In this document: positions 1 to 12,108 of the stretch, in pieces
Position numbering within the stretch: the first letter of the stretch is position 1
Layout: every line of letters starts with the position of its first letter
Assembly (NCBI GenBank): GCA_958450325.1
Contig: OY288243.1
Location: 24,396,844 to 24,460,843, forward strand
Source: Agrostemma githago
Taxonomy: Eukaryota > Streptophyta > Magnoliopsida > Caryophyllales > Caryophyllaceae
Direction: 5' to 3'
DNA: 64,000 bases
Program-made: the position numbers and the translations under genes
Notes under the pieces: model-generated
Databases searched by the model: none
What the model was told of the DNA's origin: nothing
Seen by the model: the letters and a program-made list of their open reading frames with translations, nothing else

Positions 1-238
1 CCCAAAGAGTTGTCCTGAGATAATAAGAAACTACCTCAGAGAAAGTCATGGGCCAAAGATCCGTCCCAAAGAGTAGTCTGGAAATAGTCAGAAACAATCT
101 CGAAGAAAGTCCAAGGACAAAGATCGTAGTCAGAAACTATCTCGAAGAAAGTCCACGGACAAAGATCCATCCCAAAGAGTAGTCCAGAGATAGTCATAAA
201 CTATCTCGAAGAAAGTCAAGGGACAAAGATCTGTCCCA

Positions 239-706
239 TTGAGTAGTCCAGAGATAGTCAGAAACTACATCGAAGAAAGTCCACGGTCAAAGATCCGTCC
301 CAAAGAGTGGTCAGAAACTAGTCAGAAACAATCTCGAAGAAAGTCCAAGGACAAAGATCGTAGTCAGAAACTATCTCGAAGAAAGTCCACAGACAAAGAT
401 CCATCCCAAAGAGTAGTCCAGAGATAGTCAGAAACTATCTCGAAGAAAGTCAAGGGACAAAGATCTGTCCCATTGAGTAGTCCAGAGATAGTCAGAAACT
501 ACATCGAAGAAAGTCCACGGTCAAAGATCTGTCCCAAAGAGTGGTCCACAGATAGTCGGAAACTATTTCGAAGAAAGTCCAGGGACAAAGATCCTTCCCA
601 TAGAGTAGTCCAGAGATGGTCAGAAACTATCTCGAACAAAGTCCGGGGACAAAGATCCGTCCCAAAGAGTAGTCCTGAGATAGTCATAAACTATCTCGAA
701 TAAAGT
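239..706 (+). repeat. Local 234-bp tandem duplication in array A
   Basis: The block starting at the CATTGAGTAGTCC variant near 235 recurs 234 bp later near 469, with the same CTACATCGAAG and CCACGGTCAAAG variants. 234 equals three 64-bp monomers plus one 42-bp short monomer. The first copy carries a partial monomer fusion near 308-326 (GTGGTCAGAAACTAGTCAG), which looks like an in-register crossover scar. Confidence 0.7.
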
Positions 707-2369
707 CCACAGACAAAGATCCGTCCCAAAAAGTAGTCCTGGGTTAGTGAGAATTTAAGATCGGAGAATGACATGGGACAAAGATCCGTCCCAAAGAGTA
801 GTCCAGGGATTGTTAAAAACTATCTCGGAGAAATTCAAGGGACAAAGATCCGTCACAAAGAGTAGTCCAAAGATTGTCATAAACTATCTCGAAGAACGTC
901 CAGAGACAAAGATCCGTCCCAAAGAATAGTCCAGAGATAGTCATAAACTATATCGAAGAAAGTCAAGGGACAAAGATCCGTCCCAAAGAGTAGTCCGAAT
1001 ATAGTAAGAACCTATCTCGAAGAATGTCCAAGGAGAAAGATCATTGTCATAAATTATCTCAAAGAAAGTCCAGGGACAAAGATCATAACCGAGGAGTAGT
1101 CTAGAGATGGTCGGAAACTATATTGAAGAAAGTCCAGGGACAAAGATTTGTCCCAAAGAGTAGTCTGGAAATAGTCAGAAACTATCTCGAAGAAAGTCCA
1201 AGGACAAAGATCGTAGTCAGAAACTATCTCGAAGAAAGTCCACGGACAAAGATCCTTCCCAAAGAGTAGTCCAGAGATAGTCAGAAACTATCTCGAAGAA
1301 AGTCAAGGGACAAAGATCTGTCCCATTGAGTAGTCCAGAGATAGTCAGAAACTATCTCAAAGAAAGTCCAGGGACAAAGATCCGTCCCAAAGAGTAGTCC
1401 AGAGATAGTCGAAAACTATTTCGAAGAAGGTCCAGGGACAAAGATCCGTCCCAAAGAGTAGTCAGGTGATTGTTAGAAACTATCTCGAACAAATTCAAGG
1501 GACAAAGATCCGTCACAAAGATTAGTCCGAAGATAGTCAGAAACTATCTCGAAGAAAGTCCAGGGACAAAGATCCGTCCCAAAGAGTAGTCTAGAGATAG
1601 TCATAAACTATCTCGAAGAAAGTCCTAAGAGAAAGATCTGTCCCAAAGAATAATCCAGAGATACTCAAAAACAATCTCGAAGAAAGTTCAGGGACAAAGA
1701 TCTGTCCCAAGGAGTAGTCCAGTGATTGTTAGAAACTATCTCGAAGAAATTCAAGGGACAAAGATCCGTCCCAAAGAGTAGTCCGGAGATAGTCAGAAAC
1801 TATCTCGAAGAAAGTCCAAGGACAAAGATCATAGTCAGAAACTACTTCGAAGGAAGTCCATAGACAAAGATCCATCCCAAAGAGTAGTCCAGAGATAGTC
1901 AGAAATTATCTCGAAGAAAGTCCAGGGACAAAGATCCGTCCCATAGAGTAGTCCAGAGATGGTCAGAAACTATGTCGAAGAAAGTCCAGGTACAAAGATC
2001 CGTCCCAAAGAGTAGTCTAGAGATAGTCATAAACTATCTCGTAGAAAGTCCTCAGAGAAAGATCTGTCCCAAAGAATAATCCAGAGATACTCAAAAACAA
2101 TCTCGAAGAAAGTTCAGGGACAAAGATCTGTCCCAAAGAGTAGTCCAGTGATTGTTAGAAACTATCTCGAAGAAATTCAAGGGACAAAGATCCGTCCCAA
2201 AGAGTAGTCCGGAGATAGTCAGAAACTATCTCGAAGAAAGTCCAAGGACAAAGATCATAGTCAGAAACTACTTCGAAGGAAGTCCACAGACAAAGATCCA
2301 TCCCAAAGAGTAGTCCAGAGATAGTCAGAAACTATCTCGAAGAAAGTCAAGGGACAAAGATTTGTCCCA
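473..2369 (+). repeat. Higher-order repeat unit A1, 1897 bp
   Basis: This block recurs almost unchanged at 3478-5374 and again from 5375. Diagnostic variants repeat at a fixed offset: CTACATCGAAG near 395, 2400, 3507 and 5404 phases; GGGTTAGTGAGAATTTAAG near 748, 3747 and 5644; and GATCATAACCGAGGAG near 1080, 4086 and 5984. The length fits 27 full monomers plus four 42-bp short monomers. Small differences between copies exist, for example CCTAAGAG near 1626 against CCTCAGAG in later copies. Confidence 0.9.
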
Positions 2370-3477
2370 TTGAGTAGTCCAGAGATAGTCAGAAACTACA
2401 TCGAAGAAAGTCCACGGTCAAAGATCTGTCCCAAAGAGTGGTCCACAGATAGTCGGAAACTATTTCGAAGAAAGTCCAGGGACAAAGATCCTTCCCATAG
2501 AGTAGTCCAGAGATGGTCAGAAACTATCTCGAACAAAGTCCGGGGACAAAGATCCGTCCCAAAGAGTAGTCAGGTGATTGTTAGAAACTATCTCGAACAA
2601 ATTCAAGGGACAAAGATCCGTCACAAAGATTAGTCCGAAGATAGTCAGAAACTATCTCGAAGAAAGTCCAGGGACAAAGATCCGTCCCAAAGAGTAGTCT
2701 AGAGATAGTCATAAACTATCTCGAAGAAAGTCCTCAGAGAAAGATCTGTCCCAAAGAATAATCCAGAGATACTCAAAAACAATCTCGAAGAAAGTTCAGG
2801 GACAATGATCTGTCCCAAGGAGTAGTCCAGTGATTGTTAGAAACTATCTCGAAGAAATTCAAGGGACAAAGATCCGTCCCAAAGAGTAGTCCGGAGATAG
2901 TCAGAAACTATCTCGAAGAAAGTCCAAGGACAAAGATCATAGTCAGAAACTACTTCGAAGGAAGTCCATAGACAAAGATCCATCCCAAAGAGTAGTCCAG
3001 AGATAGTCAGAAATTATCTCGAAGAAAGTCCAGGGACAAAGATCCGTCCCATAGAGTAGTCCAGAGATGGTCAGAAACTATGTCGAAGAAAGTCCAGGTA
3101 CAAAGATCCGTCCCAAAGAGTAGTCTAGAGATAGTCATAAACTATCTCGTAGAAAGTCCTCAGAGAAAGATCTGTCCCAAAGAATAATCCAGAGATACTC
3201 AAAAACAATCTCGAAGAAAGTTCAGGGACAAAGATCTGTCCCAAAGAGTAGTCCAGTGATTGTTAGAAACTATCTCGAAGAAATTCAAGGGACAAAGATC
3301 CGTCCCAAAGAGTAGTCCGGAGATAGTCAGAAACTATCTCGAAGAAAGTCCAAGGACAAAGATCATAGTCAGAAACTACTTCGAAGGAAGTCCACAGACA
3401 AAGATCCATCCCAAAGAGTAGTCCAGAGATAGTCAGAAACTATCTCGAAGAAAGTCAAGGGACAAAGATCTGTCCCA
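2370..3477 (+). repeat. Higher-order repeat unit A2, 1108-bp deletion derivative
   Basis: The start matches unit A1 (473 onward), but at about 2556-2569 the sequence jumps to the part of A1 beginning near 1461 (GTCAGGTGATTG). This skips 789 bp. The junction lies in GATCCGTCCCAAAGAGTAGTC, which is shared by both parents, so it looks like unequal exchange between misaligned monomers. 1108 fits 16 full plus two short monomers. Confidence 0.88.
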
Positions 3478-5374
3478 TTGAGTAGTCCAGAGATAGTCAG
3501 AAACTACATCGAAGAAAGTCCACGGTCAAAGATCTGTCCCAAAGAGTGGTCCACAGATAGTCGGAAACTATTTCGAAGAAAGTCCAGGGACAAAGATCCT
3601 TCCCATAGAGTAGTCCAGAGATGGTCAGAAACTATCTCGAACAAAGTCCGGGGACAAAGATCCGTCCCAAAGAGTAGTCCTGAGATAGTCATAAACTATC
3701 TCGAATAAAGTCCACAGACAAAGATCCGTCCCAAAAAGTAGTCCTGGGTTAGTGAGAATTTAAGATCGGAGAATGACATGGGACAAAGATCCGTCCCAAA
3801 GAGTAGTCCAGGGATTGTTAAAAACTATCTCGGAGAAATTCAAGGGACAAAGATCCGTCACAAAGAGTAGTCCAAAGATTGTCATAAACTATCTCGAAGA
3901 ACGTCCAGAGACAAAGATCCGTCCCAAAGAATAGTCCAGAGATAGTCATAAACTATATCGAAGAAAGTCAAGGGACAAAGATCCGTCCCAAAGAGTAGTC
4001 CGAATATAGTAAGAACCTATCTCGAAGAATGTCCAAGGAGAAAGATCATTGTCATAAATTATCTCAAAGAAAGTCCAGGGACAAAGATCATAACCGAGGA
4101 GTAGTCTAGAGATGGTCGGAAACTATATTGAAGAAAGTCCAGGGACAAAGATTTGTCCCAAAGAGTAGTCTGGAAATAGTCAGAAACTATCTCGAAGAAA
4201 GTCCAAGGACAAAGATCGTAGTCAGAAACTATCTCGAAGAAAGTCCACGGACAAAGATCCTTCCCAAAGAGTAGTCCAGAGATAGTCAGAAACTATCTCG
4301 AAGAAAGTCAAGGGACAAAGATCTGTCCCATTGAGTAGTCCAGAGATAGTCAGAAACTATCTCAAAGAAAGTCCAGGGACAAAGATCCGTCCCAAAGAGT
4401 AGTCCAGAGATAGTCGAAAACTATTTCGAAGAAGGTCCAGGGACAAAGATCCGTCCCAAAGAGTAGTCAGGTGATTGTTAGAAACTATCTCGAACAAATT
4501 CAAGGGACAAAGATCCGTCACAAAGATTAGTCCGAAGATAGTCAGAAACTATCTCGAAGAAAGTCCAGGGACAAAGATCCGTCCCAAAGAGTAGTCTAGA
4601 GATAGTCATAAACTATCTCGAAGAAAGTCCTCAGAGAAAGATCTGTCCCAAAGAATAATCCAGAGATACTCAAAAACAATCTCGAAGAAAGTTCAGGGAC
4701 AAAGATCTGTCCCAAAGAGTAGTCCAGTGATTGTTAGAAACTATCTCGAAGAAATTCAAGGGACAAAGATCCGTCCCAAAGAGTAGTCCGGAGATAGTCA
4801 GAAACTATCTCGAAGAAAGTCCAAGGACAAAGATCATAGTCAGAAACTACTTCGAAGGAAGTCCATAGACAAAGATCCATCCCAAAGAGTAGTCCAGAGA
4901 TAGTCAGAAATTATCTCGAAGAAAGTCCAGGGACAAAGATCCGTCCCATAGAGTAGTCCAGAGATGGTCAGAAACTATGTCGAAGAAAGTCCAGGTACAA
5001 AGATCCGTCCCAAAGAGTAGTCTAGAGATAGTCATAAACTATCTCGTAGAAAGTCCTCAGAGAAAGATCTGTCCCAAAGAATAATCCAGAGATACTCAAA
5101 AACAATCTCGAAGAAAGTTCAGGGACAAAGATCTGTCCCAAAGAGTAGTCCAGTGATTGTTAGAAACTATCTCGAAGAAATTCAAGGGACAAAGATCCGT
5201 CCCAAAGAGTAGTCCGGAGATAGTCAGAAACTATCTCGAAGAAAGTCCAAGGACAAAGATCATAGTCAGAAACTACTTCGAAGGAAGTCCACAGACAAAG
5301 ATCCATCCCAAAGAGTAGTCCAGAGATAGTCAGAAACTATCTCGAAGAAAGTCAAGGGACAAAGATCTGTCCCA
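3478..5374 (+). repeat. Higher-order repeat unit A3, 1897 bp
   Basis: Near-identical second full copy of unit A1, offset 3005 bp (1897 + 1108). It keeps the same sequence of variant monomers, including the degenerate one with GAGAATTTAAGATCGGAG near 3755. Confidence 0.9.
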
Positions 5375-7100
5375 TTGAGTAGTCCAGAGATAGTCAGAAA
5401 CTACATCGAAGAAAGTCCACGGTCAAAGATCTGTCCCAAAGAGTGGTCCACAGATAGTCGGAAACTATTTCGAAGAAAGTCCAGGGACAAAGATCCTTCC
5501 CATAGAGTAGTCCAGAGATGGTCAGAAACTATCTCGAACAAAGTCCGGGGACAAAGATCCGTCCCAAAGAGTAGTCCTGAGATAGTCATAAACTATCTCG
5601 AATAAAGTCCACAGACAAAGATCCGTCCCAAAAAGTAGTCCTGGGTTAGTGAGAATTTAAGATCGGAGAATGACATGGGACAAAGATCCGTCCCAAAGAG
5701 TAGTCCAGGGATTGTTAAAAACTATCTCGGAGAAATTCAAGGGACAAAGATCCGTCACAAAGAGTAGTCCAAAGATTGTCATAAACTATCTCGAAGAACG
5801 TCCAGAGACAAAGATCCGTCCCAAAGAATAGTCCAGAGATAGTCATAAACTATATCGAAGAAAGTCAAGGGACAAAGATCCGTCCCAAAGAGTAGTCCGA
5901 ATATAGTAAGAACCTATCTCGAAGAATGTCCAAGGAGAAAGATCATTGTCATAAATTATCTCAAAGAAAGTCCAGGGACAAAGATCATAACCGAGGAGTA
6001 GTCTAGAGATGGTCGGAAACTATATTGAAGAAAGTCCAGGGACAAAGATTTGTCCCAAAGAGTAGTCTGGAAATAGTCAGAAACTATCTCGAAGAAAGTC
6101 CAAGGACAAAGATCGTAGTCAGAAACTATCTCGAAGAAAGTCCACGGACAAAGATCCTTCCCAAAGAGTAGTCCAGAGATAGTCAGAAACTATCTCGAAG
6201 AAAGTCAAGGGACAAAGATCTGTCCCATTGAGTAGTCCAGAGATAGTCAGAAACTATCTCAAAGAAAGTCCAGGGACAAAGATCCGTCCCAAAGAGTAGT
6301 CCAGAGATAGTCGAAAACTATTTCGAAGAAGGTCCAGGGACAAAGATCCGTCCCAAAGAGTAGTCAGGTGATTGTTAGAAACTATCTCGAACAAATTCAA
6401 GGGACAAAGATCCGTCACAAAGATTAGTCCGAAGATAGTCAGAAACTATCTCGAAGAAAGTCCAGGGACAAAGATCCGTCCCAAAGAGTAGTCTAGAGAT
6501 AGTCATAAACTATCTCGAAGAAAGTCCTCAGAGAAAGATCTGTCCCAAAGAATAATCCAGAGATACTCAAAAACAATCTCAAAGAAAGTTCAGGGACAAA
6601 GATCTGTCCCAAAGAGTAGTCCAGTGATTGTTAGAAACTATCTCGAAGAAATTCAAGGGACAAAGATCCGTCCCAAAGAGTAGTCCGGAGATAGTCAGAA
6701 ACTATCTCGAAGAAAGTCCAAGGACAAAGATCATAGTCAGAAACTACTTCGAAGGAAGTCCATAGACAAAGATCCATCCCAAAGAGTAGTCCAGAGATAG
6801 TCAGAAATTATCTCGAAGAAAGTCCAGGGACAAAGATCCGTCCCATAGAGTAGTCCAGAGATGGTCAGAAACTATGTCGAAGAAAGTCCAGGTACAAAGA
6901 TCCGTCCCAAAGAGTAGTCTAGAGATAGTCATAAACTATCTCGTAGAAAGTCCTCAGAGAAAGATCTGTCCCAAAGAATAATCCAGAGATACTCAAAAAC
7001 AATCTCGAAGAAAGTTCAGGGACAAAGATCTGTCACAAAGAGTAGTCCAGTGATTGTTAGAAACTATCTCGAAGAAATTCAAGGGACAAAGATCCGTCAC
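5375..7100 (+). repeat. Higher-order repeat unit A4, incomplete
   Basis: Third full-type copy, offset 1897 bp from A3. It follows A3 until about 7100, where the pattern switches (GTCACAAAGAGTAGTCCGAAG in place of the A3 variant) and the ordered structure is lost. A point difference from A3 is ATCTCAAAGAAAG near 6578. Confidence 0.85.
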
Positions 7101-7931
7101 AAAGAGTAGTCCGAAGATAGTCAGAAACTATCTCGAAGAACGTCAAGGGACAAAGATCCGTCCCAAAGAATAGTTTAGAGATAGTCAGAAACTATCTCGA
7201 AAAAAGTCAAGGGACAAATATCTGTCCCAAAGAGTAGTCCGGATATAGTCAGAACCTATCTCGAAGAAAGTCCAAGGACACAGATCATAGTCAGAAACTA
7301 TCTCAAAGAAACTCCAGGGACAACAATCTATCCCAAAGAGTAGTCCAGAGATAGTCAGAAACTAAATCGAAGAAAGTCCGGGGAGAAAGATCCTTCCCAA
7401 AGAGTAGTCCAGAGATATTCATATACTATCTTGAAAAAAGACCAGGGACAAAGATCCGTCCCAAAGAGTTGTCCAGAGATAGTTTGAAGCTATCTCGATT
7501 AAAGTCCACGGACAAAGATCCGTCCCAAAGAGTAGTCCAGAGATTTTCAGAAACTATCTCGAAGAAAGTCCAGGGAGAAAGATCCGTCCCAAAGTGTAGT
7601 CCGTAGATAGTAAAAAACTATCTCGAAGAAAGTCCAGGGACAAAGATATGTCCCAAAGAGTAGTCCAGAGATAGTCGGAAACTATCTCGAAGAAAGTCCA
7701 GGAACAAAGATCCGTCCGAAAGAGTTATCCATAGATAGTCAGAAACTATCTGAAGAAAGTCCATGGAAAGAGAACCGTCCCGAAGAGTAGTTCATCGATA
7801 TTTAGAAATTATCTCGAAGAAAGTGCAGGGACAATGATCAGTCCCAAAAAGTAGTCTGGAGATAGTCAGAAACTTTCTCGAAGATAGTCTAGGGACAAAT
7901 ATTCGTCCCAAAGAGTAGTCCTGAGATATTT
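7100..7931 (+). repeat. Degenerate edge of array A
   Basis: The last ~830 bp of array A contains monomers that are more diverged from each other and not part of the 1897-bp order. The final monomers carry GATATTTAGAAATTATC (near 7797) and GTCTGGAGATAGTCAGAAACTTTCTCG (near 7853). The same variant pair recurs in plus orientation just after the junction at 49190, and inverted just before it. The array breaks within the GAGATA of the dyad at about 7928. Confidence 0.8.
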
Positions 7932-7936
7932 CTTTT

Positions 7937-10900
7937 CCTACAAATGTATAAATATATTTATATAATATTTTCAACTAATAATTATTTTTATTTGCGGAAA
8001 TTTAGCCATTAAAGATTTCATTACGAAGTTTCGTAAATAATTGTTTTCTAACGCGAGATTTACTCGATATGCTTTGAAATACCTTTAACGATTTAACGAT
8101 TCTTTTTTTATCAACTTACAAATTATTTGAGGCCACTTCCCCATGTTTTGGACTGACGCACCTCCTTGTCACACCCTCACTACGTTTTCATAATACGTTC
8201 CATTTTATTACGTTAAAACATAATTACGTAATTCTTTTCTTTTCATTTATTCGATGCTTTATGATCAAACTTTTCATACTCCCTCTCCTCTTCGTTTGGT
8301 TGATTCATTTAGGCTATGGTTCCACCTTGTTTTCATCAAAATTTATTCCATTCATTCTTAAGAAACCATCCATTTTCTTACATTCATTTTTTTCATAACC
8401 AACAAAAAAATAGTCCTTCATCTTCCAAAAACCGTGACATACTCAAGAATTCCTAGGCTGATTCTTGCTCCAATTCGAGTAATAATCATCTCGTTTTTAA
8501 CGTCAATTAATCGTTAATCCGATCCTTCCATTAAGGTAATAATCGATGTTGTTTTCGATCGTTATTCACCTTGATTTTCATAGTTTTTCTCATGGTACTT
8601 TTCTGCCATGATTTTTTTGTGTTAAGGATTTGTGGACGATCCCGAGGCCGTCGAGTATATTATCGATTCTGATTTGGACTAGAGGTAACGTCGATGTTAC
8701 TCGGTATTGCAAGATTTTATTTGTGTAATTGCATGTATATTTTTATATTTTTTATTTTTGACAATATATGTATGTCATATAATCTGGGAAATTTTTAAAA
8801 CTTGAGAATTTGCATGTTTCGGTATTTTTATCGCTTTTACGAGATTAACGAGTAAATCGTTGTATTAATTTTTAAAATCGTAATAATCTGCCTAAACTTG
8901 TAATATATGATCATATTCTGTAAAAATGAAGTTTTTGATGATTTTTAATAATTTATTATTTTTCTGATATTTTAGTTATCAATTATTGAATTATTACCGT
9001 TTACGGACAAAAATGATTAAAAGCCGATTTTTAGTTCTAGTACTTAAACATTTTATTTTAATCCCATTTTTGACGTGGTGAAACTTTCTGATGAAATAGA
9101 ATTTTCTCAATTTATTAAATTTTTTTCGGAATTGTTAAGTGGATGAATTAATTAATCACTTTAAATCATCGTTTATTGTTAAAACCGTGTTTGTCGTTTA
9201 AATTCTCGATTTCTGGTCGTTGGTTTAAATCTGGAAAAAAATATGATTCTGATGATTTCATAATAAAATTTAATTTTATGATTTTTAGTGTTTTGATAAA
9301 ATGTTAGGAACGATGTTTTATTAATGGAATCGTTAATTGTGAAAACAGGTTTTAAAGACGGTTTTGACGGGATTTATTAAATCTGGAATTTTTAGAAATC
9401 TGGAAAAATGTTAGATTCTGGAAAATCATGATTTTTAAGTTTAATAATAATTTTTGAATATTAATAATTTAATCGTTTTGTAATTACTATTTTTGTTAAT
9501 CGTTATTGTCGAGATTAGACGATTAATGAGAAAACCCTTTAAAAACCGAGTTTTAGGATTCTGGAAAATTTTCTTTTCTGGACAGAATGTCCATAAATAT
9601 ATTTTAACTATTTTACGTAATTTTTGTACTATTTATTAAACTCTTAAATTAATAAGTATTGATTTTTGGAAAAATTGAGATTTATCGTTAAAATACTTCG
9701 TCTTACCTAAAAGAATTATTTTTCCAGCAATTTTGAAAGTATTTAAATCTGAAACTTTAAGAGTTAAGTCATCCCTTAACATATTCTAAATATATCCAAT
9801 GGTTTAATTAAATAAAAGACGTTAAAAGATTTTATTTGACATTTGCCGTAAAATCCTTTTTATAATCGTATTGTCGAAACTAATAATTAGAGAATTTTAG
9901 CTTTGTAAATTTTGGAAACACCCAAATTAGTAGTATTTAAAATGTTTAAAACATTTCTAAATCATTTTATAAACACTTGTATGACGTTTCAATAATTTCA
10001 TTAACTCAAATGTTCTTGTTTTAAGAATTAATATCGTTAAGGCCGAAAGTACTAGTTTTATAAATCTATATCGTTTACTAAAAATGTGTTATTAGTATGA
10101 ACTAATATTTTTGATATTTTGATATGATGCTATTTTTGGGTAAAGTTTCTAAAAATAGAAGTTTCCTAAAATAGAAAAGTTTCCTCTATTGGAAAGTGAT
10201 CCTTTTCTTTTTGTTCTCTTATTATTTATAATGATTATATCTTTTGAATATCGATAATGAATTTGTTTTGGAGTTATGGAATAAGGACAAGTGTGAGGTT
10301 AGAGTAATATAATCAGGGGTTTACGTTTTTGCCATCAACTATAAGGCTGGTGTGTCTTTATGGGGCACACTGGTTGTTGAACCGAGCATATATGGTGTTC
10401 GGGAGTGTGTGTATATTTTCTTAAGCTCGTGCCTCGCAGTGTAAGACGCCGTCGGGTTGAACTGAGTATTTATTGTGCTCGGGAGGGGAGTACATGTCAT
10501 CTAATTAAACTAGGGCCACGCATTTATAAGTCGCCGTCCTATTGTGGTTGAGTAGCCCAGTTAGAGACCGAAGTTTTATTTGTTTGAACTAAGTTCTCGA
10601 AGCCAGTTTTAGTATTCTCCTAGTGAAAGTCTAGCCGTCGACACTAATTCTATCCATAACGCCATTTTGATTTATTTATTTATTATCGATATAAATTGGT
10701 TTGCAGGTTCGCGAATATTTTTATGTTTCTTCAGAAACCCTTTTGATTAATTTGCTTTATGCTAAAGCTTATTTTAATATGATGTTTTACTGTTTTTCCT
10801 TTTTACTATTTTTCTATAGTAGTAATTACAGTTTTAAAATCTTGTTATACGGCTGGGAGAAGGTTGGCGTTGCTCCCCACTGATTGTGGCTATTATGTTT

Positions 10901-11154
10901 TAACATGGCAGGTATGCTTGTTTCTGGGTGTGGGCTAGCGGGCATTGTGGATCCTGCTATTATTTTTTTTTACAATTCTGTCATGTGGATAGTTAAACCC
11001 CTTTGTGGATTGTTTTAATTTTGGCCATTTTATTTAAGGCCTAATGTTTGACTTTACCATTTAAATTTTATCAAGACATAGTTACTGTGTGTTATAATCC
11101 CACTTCTACAGTGTTTCCGCCACTGTATTGCGTTAGAATTTCTAGGGGATTACA
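7937..11154 (+). mobile_element. Probable solo LTR (Ty3/Gypsy-like), related to the 14222-24149 element
   Basis: This is a 3.2-kb non-satellite block, AT-rich in its first two thirds, with no credible coding frame. Its 3' part aligns by eye with the LTRs of the large element downstream. Shared features are GCCATCAACTATAAGGCTGG near 10331 (compare 16896 and 23360), GGTAAC near 8684 (compare 15914), TTGCAGGTT near 10701, GGATCCT near 10948, and the terminus TCTAGGGGATTACA at 11141-11154. No primer site or internal region follows; satellite resumes directly. CTTTT lies on both sides (7932-7936 and 11155-11159), which may be a target duplication, but the left end does not begin with TG. The 5' end may therefore be truncated or mutated. 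Satellite orientation differs on the two sides. Confidence 0.72.
8685..10706 (+). other. Candidate intron-like segment in solo LTR (GT...AG)
   Basis: A donor-like AGAGGTAACG (GT at 8685) and an acceptor-like TTGCAGGTT (AG at 10705-10706) sit where the downstream element has TAAGGTAACT and TTGCAGGTTT. The shared positions across otherwise diverged LTRs suggest a conserved leader intron, but this is inference from sequence alone. Confidence 0.25.
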
Positions 11155-11159
11155 CTTTT

Positions 11160-11594
11160 AGATAGTTTCTGACTATCTCCAGACTACTCTTTGGGAAGGA
11201 TCTTTCTCCCTGGACTTTCTCTGAGATAGTTTATGACTATCTCTTGACTACTCATTGAGACAGATCTTTGTCCGTTGACTTAATTCGGGATAGTTTATAA
11301 CTATCTCTGGACTACTCCTTGTGACGGATCTTTGTCCATGGACTTTCTTCGAGATAGTTTCTGACTATGATCTTTGTCCCTGAACTTTCTTCGAGATAGT
11401 TTCTAACTATCTCTGGACTAATCTTTGGGAAGGATCTTTGTCCCTTGACTTTCTCCGAGATAGTTTCCGACCATCTTTGGACTACTCTTTGGGACGGATA
11501 TTTGTTCCTCGACTTTCTTCGACATAGTTTCAGACTGTTTCTGGACTACTCTTTGGGACGGATATTGGTCCGTTGACTTTATTCGAGATTGTTT
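11160..11594 (-). repeat. Satellite fragment, minus orientation
   Basis: About seven diverged monomers in reverse orientation (GGGACGGATCTTTGTCC on top), including a 42-bp short monomer near 11360-11400. It is continuous with the block at 13769 once the intervening element is removed: the left part ends CGAGATTGTTT and the right part resumes CTGACTATCTCTGG, in phase. Confidence 0.93.
11590..11594. repeat. Target-site duplication, left copy (TGTTT)
   Basis: Five bases before the TG end of the 11595-13768 element; compare AGTTT at 13769-13773. The satellite consensus here is AGTTT, so the left copy carries one substitution. Confidence 0.55.
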
Positions 11595-12040
11595 TGTTGA
11601 CACCAAGATTTGGACCTGGTGGCTGCAGAAGTGCCCAACAAACACCCAATGACGATAGGACTACAACGCGACGTGGGTTCGCGATGTTGTAGGTAGTTTT
11701 CCTATAGAATGGATCAAATAATTACTCGGAAAAATTAAAACTAACATGATGGCAGCCTTAGTCGTGTCGTTACGGTCACATAGAGACTAATTAGAGTTAA
11801 TTTCGACACCGGGACCCCGAGTCGGTCCCGAAACTCGAACCGAATCAACACCGTGTCAAGCGAACCTCGGGATTGACACCCGAGGCCCACTTAACCCATG
11901 GCGCTAGGTCAAGCCGCGGGAAACCTTAACATCCAAGAAATGTATTATACACCCGTCTCACAGTTTTGGAAAGTATCAAAACCGTATCCTCAAAATCCCA
12001 ACCGCCCCGCCCTACGCGCCTTGATCTCACCACACCTTAG

Positions 12041-12054
12041 CTCAGGCGCCTGAG
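12041..12054. promoter_or_regulatory. 14-bp perfect palindrome, upstream promoter motif
   Basis: CTCAGGCGCCTGAG is self-complementary over 14 bp. The core AGCTCAGGCGCCT (12039-12051) is repeated at 12069-12081, 30 bp further on, and the pair lies about 70 and 40 bp before the TATA box. A duplicated, dyad-symmetric element in this place suggests a binding site for a dimeric regulator in U3. This is inference. Confidence 0.45.
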
Positions 12055-12068
12055 TCCTGGTGCGCCCC

Positions 12069-12081
12069 AGCTCAGGCGCCT
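12069..12081 (+). promoter_or_regulatory. Second copy of AGCTCAGGCGCCT motif
   Basis: Exact 13-bp repeat of 12039-12051, but the right arm of the palindrome is lost (followed by ATAACGG). It lies about 28 bp upstream of the TATA box. Confidence 0.45.
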
Positions 12082-12108
12082 ATAACGGTGACAAGGGCCG
12101 AAAACACC

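Larger units (their letters stand above)
1..7931 (+). repeat. Satellite array A, 64-bp monomer, plus orientation
   Basis: Continuous head-to-tail tandem repeat with a 64-bp period. Each full monomer reads, in order, GGGACAAAGATCCGTCCC, AAAGAGTAGTCC, AGAGATAGTCAGAAACTATC, TCGAAGAAAGTCCA. Two dyads are visible per monomer: GGGAC/GTCCC around an 8-base loop, and GAGATAGT/ACTATCTC around CAGAA. Short 42-bp monomers are mixed in, for example near 101, 342, 1030, 1200, 1817, 2245, 2926, 3350 and 4823. Nearly every monomer has one GATC and one TCGA. There is no coding function: the open frames of about 60-87 codons here are periodic by-products of the repeat. I do not recognise the family by name. 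It ends against a retroelement LTR, beyond which the satellite runs in the opposite direction. Confidence 0.97.

Noticed and set aside
1..7931. CRISPR-like regular repeat array
   Set aside because: There are no unique spacers; the whole 64-bp unit is repeated, and the flanking retroelements are of plant type.
239..7974. Repeated open frames of 60-87 codons in array A, some on both strands, with 'SSPEIVRNYIEESP'-like translations
   Set aside because: A 64-bp period shifts frame by one base per monomer, so three monomers give a 64-codon cycle. Frames of about 62-64 codons follow from the repeat itself, recur in every array, and have no gene context.
10701..10883. 60-codon frame after the candidate acceptor in the solo LTR, considered as a spliced leader peptide
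   Set aside because: It is AT-rich with Phe/Leu/Tyr bias and no counterpart frame in the related LTRs at 17264 or 23727 that I can follow.
7932..11159. CTTTT flanks as a definite target-site duplication of the solo LTR
   Set aside because: The left end does not begin with TG and the satellite orientation differs across it, so the match may be chance. It is kept only as a possibility in the feature text.
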